From positions 1 to 7,024 of the forward strand of contig JAERML010000068.1 in the NCBI GenBank assembly GCA_016844425.1: DNA of 7,024 nt. The letters run 5' to 3'. This DNA is from Bacteroidota bacterium. Lineage in GTDB: Bacteria > Bacteroidota > UBA10030 > UBA6906. The first letter of the stretch is position 1, and each line of letters starts with the position of its first letter. The notes beneath the pieces are model-generated. The model made no database searches. It saw only the letters and a program-made list of their open reading frames with translations, and had not been told where the DNA came from. A program made the translations under genes and the position numbers. Shown here piece by piece: positions 6,144 through 7,024 of the stretch.

Positions 6144-7024
6144 ATGCAGAAGTCATCGCTCATCGGACATACGATCGAACTTCTTGATGCGATTGGCTCA
6201 ACGACCCAACCTGCGGATGGTGTGGTCAAGGAGTTCTTTCGGGCACGCCACTACCTTGGTTCCAAGGACCGACGCTTTATCACAGAAGCAATCTATGGGA
6301 TGCTGCGGCACTTCCGATTGATTGACATTGTGGGGTCCGAAGTGCTGCGCCAATACGCACACGTGCTACCGATTCGGCGTCCTGCCATTGTGGACTACGC
6401 GGCCTATGCCATCAGAATTCTCCGCGAAGACCCGGGGTCGGCACATGACGGCATTTCGGGCCTATGGCGCGTGTATATGCCAGACATCAATTGCATGGAT
6501 GCGCTTACAACAATGGCAACCGTTGTCGCAGCACCACCAATGTCGGCAAACCCGGTTGCGCATCTCGGGATCATCCATTCCTTTCCTGACAGGATCGTGA
6601 AGGAGTGGGTTGATCGTTTCGGAGCAAGTGAGGCCGAAAAACTTTGTAAGGCGTTGAACGGTCCTGCACCAACGACCATTCGGATTAACACGCTGAAGAC
6701 AACAGTGGACGAATGCCAGAGACGTCTGGCGAACGAAGGGGTTACAACTGTAAGAACCTTACTCTCCCCGTTTGGCCTCAAACTGGAGAAGCGCATTAAT
6801 GTTAATGCCCACCCGTCGTACAAGGAAGGACTCTTTGAAATGCAGGACGAGGGGAGCCAGCTTCTGTCCATGCTGCTGAACGTTCGACCGGGTCAAACCA
6901 TTGTGGACGCTTGTGCTGGTGGAGGGGGGAAGACGGTGCACCTTGCTGCTCTCATGAACAACACGGGTGTGTTGATCGCAATGGATACCGACGAAAAGCG
7001 GCTGGCCAACATCCGCCCCCGACT
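6144..7024 (+). CDS. RsmB/NOP2/Sun-family RNA (cytosine-5) methyltransferase, 3' end outside window
   Basis: Probable SAM-dependent enzyme making 5-methylcytosine in RNA; the best-known member is RsmB, which modifies C967 of 16S rRNA. Only the first 293 codons are present, and the frame is open to the edge. The N-terminal part (about 1-150) is NusB-like, with a YLGSKDRRFITEAIYGMLRH stretch at 37-56 typical of the family. Then comes a pre-catalytic region with TIRINTLK (about 178-185) and FEMQDEGSQLL at 231-241. The Rossmann SAM motif I is DACAGGGGKT at 255-264, and the acidic motif II residue is D281 in AMDTDEKRL. The two catalytic cysteines (motifs IV and VI) would lie beyond the window, so activity and exact target cannot be confirmed. 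The start is the first ATG after an in-frame TGA (6117-6119). It has no Shine-Dalgarno sequence; a TTG at 6138 or a later ATG (for example 6300) is an alternative, but the N-terminus from 6144 fits the family. Confidence 0.88.
   Translation, partial: MQKSSLIGHTIELLDAIGSTTQPADGVVKEFFRARHYLGSKDRRFITEAIYGMLRHFRLIDIVGSEVLRQYAHVLPIRRPAIVDYAAYAIRILREDPGSAHDGISGLWRVYMPDINCMDALTTMATVVAAPPMSANPVAHLGIIHSFPDRIVKEWVDRFGASEAEKLCKALNGPAPTTIRINTLKTTVDECQRRLANEGVTTVRTLLSPFGLKLEKRINVNAHPSYKEGLFEMQDEGSQLLSMLLNVRPGQTIVDACAGGGGKTVHLAALMNNTGVLIAMDTDEKRLANIRPR

Overview
The window carries four intact or near-intact protein genes and one gene cut by the right edge, all on the + strand. In order they are the Hsp70 chaperone dnaK, an unrecognised 86-residue single-pass membrane protein, the ClpB disaggregase, an Ntn-hydrolase isoaspartyl peptidase/asparaginase, and the first 293 codons of an RsmB/Sun-type RNA methyltransferase. 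No rRNA, tRNA, mobile element, CRISPR array or long repeat was seen. There is no gene-free stretch over 300 bases.

The organism looks like a bacterium of the Bacteroidota/Chlorobi-Ignavibacteria side of the tree, with base composition near 50% GC or slightly above by eye. The grounds are that the ClpB D2 large-domain region (an extra segment ending in a [13 protein letters not shown] stretch) and the methyltransferase N-terminus resemble what I recall from that group. One putative promoter also fits the Bacteroidota TAnnTTTG pattern. This placement is inference from memory, not from a search.

Layout: bases 1-52 are the dnaK leader with a good ribosome binding site. dnaK (53-1981) is followed by two hairpins, the second a convincing intrinsic terminator (2065-2094). 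Only 14 bases later the small membrane protein gene begins (2109-2369), and its stop overlaps the clpB start in an ATGA arrangement (clpB 2366-5008). A second intrinsic terminator (about 5046-5092) and a possible promoter precede the isoaspartyl peptidase gene (5168-6076). A third terminator (6100-6139) ends almost on the start codon of the methyltransferase (6144 to the edge).

Functionally, DnaK and ClpB form the known bichaperone system that pulls apart protein aggregates. The isoaspartyl peptidase degrades dipeptides derived from age-damaged proteins, so the first four genes could share a protein-quality-control theme, although the terminators suggest separate transcription units. The most notable items are the small membrane protein translationally coupled to clpB and several unusual residues in otherwise invariant ClpB motifs (D1 pore loop, M-domain motif 2, D2 Walker A). 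Most of the window is ordinary housekeeping sequence, and I found no clear evidence of a wholly new multi-gene system.
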